The notes under the pieces are model-generated. The model ran no database searches, was not told the origin of the DNA, and saw only the letters and a program-made list of their open reading frames with translations. From Todiramphus chloris collaris (lineage: Eukaryota; Chordata; Aves; Coraciiformes; Alcedinidae): 64,000 bases of DNA. Shown here one piece after another: positions 62,738-64,000 of this stretch. The translations under genes and the position numbers were made by a program. The stretch spans positions 1,366,054 through 1,430,053 of the forward strand of contig JANVCC010000030.1 in NCBI GenBank assembly GCA_025345505.1. The letters are read 5' to 3'. How positions within the stretch are numbered: the first letter of the stretch is position 1; each line of letters opens with the position of its first letter.

Positions 62738-64000
62738 GAGAACAGCCAACACTGGCAGGGGCCAGATCCTGGCCCTGGGGTGGTTCCTGCTCATCCCGCA
62801 GCATCTCACTGTGGGCATGGCGAGGAGGTGAAGGGCAGCAGCAACTCATAGTGTGCTGTGAAAGCCAGCAGCTCTCAGGCAGATACCTTGTATATATGGA
62901 CGCTGATTCCATCTGTAGTCTCAGTGTAGGGTACCTGGTGGGTAAGCATCCTATAGGCAGCAACAGCAGCTGTGTCTGCTCGCAAAGCCAGCGCTGCTCG
63001 GAACGTGGGCATGTGCTAATGCTGCTTTCAGCTTTGAGTCCACATGTGAACCATTTTAATTGCTTTCATCTGCTATGGCCACTGGTAAACAGTGACCTGT
63101 TATTGTTTCTGTAAAGTACATAGGGTGCTAGACGGTCCTACTGAGCTGTTTCCATTTCTCCGTGATTAATATATTCAAGGCTATAGTCATTTGTTTTTAT
63201 AAACTTCACAAACAAAACTTGATGTTTTGGTACCAAGCTCAGATATGGGAACAATTTCATTCTGAACACCAGCACTTCTAATGTGAGAGCTGAAAGACAT
63301 CCAGAAATGCTGCATTTTCACTTGAGTATTTTTCAGTCCCAAGATATAGCATTTTTAAAACATTACAGAAGCAAAAGCAATCCCAGGGCCTTGAAAGCTT
63401 TTTACACTGACTCTGCTTCATGGAAATACTGACTCGGGGCCAAATGGCTGATTATATTGTGTGATGTAAGAACGAGTTAGAAAGCTTAGCAGGGAATTAG
63501 AATAATGCAGTTTGTGTGTGTCTGTGTGCAGTGAGAGGGAGGGCATGCAGCATTTATTAGAAAGCTTTAAATCTTTTGCAGCTATATCTTGATCACTCTC
63601 AAAACCATCACAGACCCTGCTGAAAGCAGTGGGTATTGGATGTGTGACAGGCTCTTAACTGCTGAACTGCACTCCTGGTTGAGACCTTTTTGGTTCATTG
63701 AAAGGCTGCAAAATTTTCCTTGCTTGGGTGTGGAAGAAGCAAACAGCAAGGAAGACAAGGACTTTGCTGTGTTATACTTCTGGAAGGTGAACGAAGGATG
63801 TAGCAGTGTTGGTGGGGGCTAAATTCTGGCCTGGCTTCTGTGGCCACACCAAATTAGAAGTGGAAATTTGAGGGTGGTGCAGTGCTCCCTGGATGTGGAT
63901 GCTGGGAAAGGGAGGGGTGTGATGCAAGGGGAGCCCCAGTCCTACCCCTTCCCTGCTCCTTGCTGGTGGGAGCCATTTCACTGGGGAAGATTTTTATGGT
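62738..64000. other. Unannotated unique sequence
   Basis: No gene or recognised repeat. Short open frames only, including a 77-codon plus-strand frame at 63589-63822 that matches no family I know. Confidence 0.6.

Noticed and set aside
62596-63114. 172-codon frame with a poly-proline run
   Set aside because: The prolines come from the 25-bp C homopolymer, and no domain is recognisable.
1-64000. CRISPR arrays, bacterial operons, tRNA or rRNA genes
   Set aside because: The window is vertebrate nuclear DNA. No regularly spaced repeats, tRNA cloverleaf motifs or rRNA sequence were seen.

Overview
Most likely bird (sauropsid) nuclear DNA. The basis is several CR1 LINE 3' ends carrying the octamer-type tail (ATTCTATG-like), a solo LTR of a type I associate with neoavian ERVL families, very low repeat density, no Alu/B1/MIR-dense SINE landscape, and one extremely GC-rich CpG island holding an assembly gap. 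I cannot name the species.

I find no convincing protein-coding gene. Most open frames are short. The longest ones are explained by the LTR (7.5-8.6 kb), by the CpG island, N-gap and CR1 copy (39.4-41.05 kb), or look like chance. The window reads as intergenic or intronic sequence with one probable promoter.

Layout: 1-6.67 kb is unannotated, AT-rich sequence with a palindromic POU-dimer-like site at 3.4 kb. A 27-codon relic of a non-LTR reverse transcriptase lies at 6.67 kb. A complete solo LTR (7553-8630) has TG...CA ends, a perfect 5-bp target duplication and about 50-bp internal sub-repeats. Two CR1 copies lie tail to tail at 12.44-13.67 kb. From 13.7 to 33.4 kb there is unique sequence with candidate conserved noncoding blocks, the best at 28.9-29.4 kb. 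CR1 copies follow at 33.4 and 35.0 kb. A C-rich minisatellite (39.3-39.5 kb) leads into a CpG island (about 39.56-40.5 kb) interrupted by 400 Ns. A CR1 abuts the island (40.5-41.05 kb) and is a close inverted match of the 35.0 kb copy. From 41 to 64 kb there is more unique sequence with simple repeats, an old CR1 tail at 56.75 kb and another at 60.2 kb.

At least six degenerate relics of old palindromic MITE-like repeats are scattered through the window.

The only plausible gene start is the CpG island. A YY1-type ATGGCGGC with a good start context at 40361 hints at a + strand transcript whose first exon is partly lost in the gap. I could not find downstream exons by reading. I found no previously undescribed system; the findings are regulatory candidates and repeat-structure observations.
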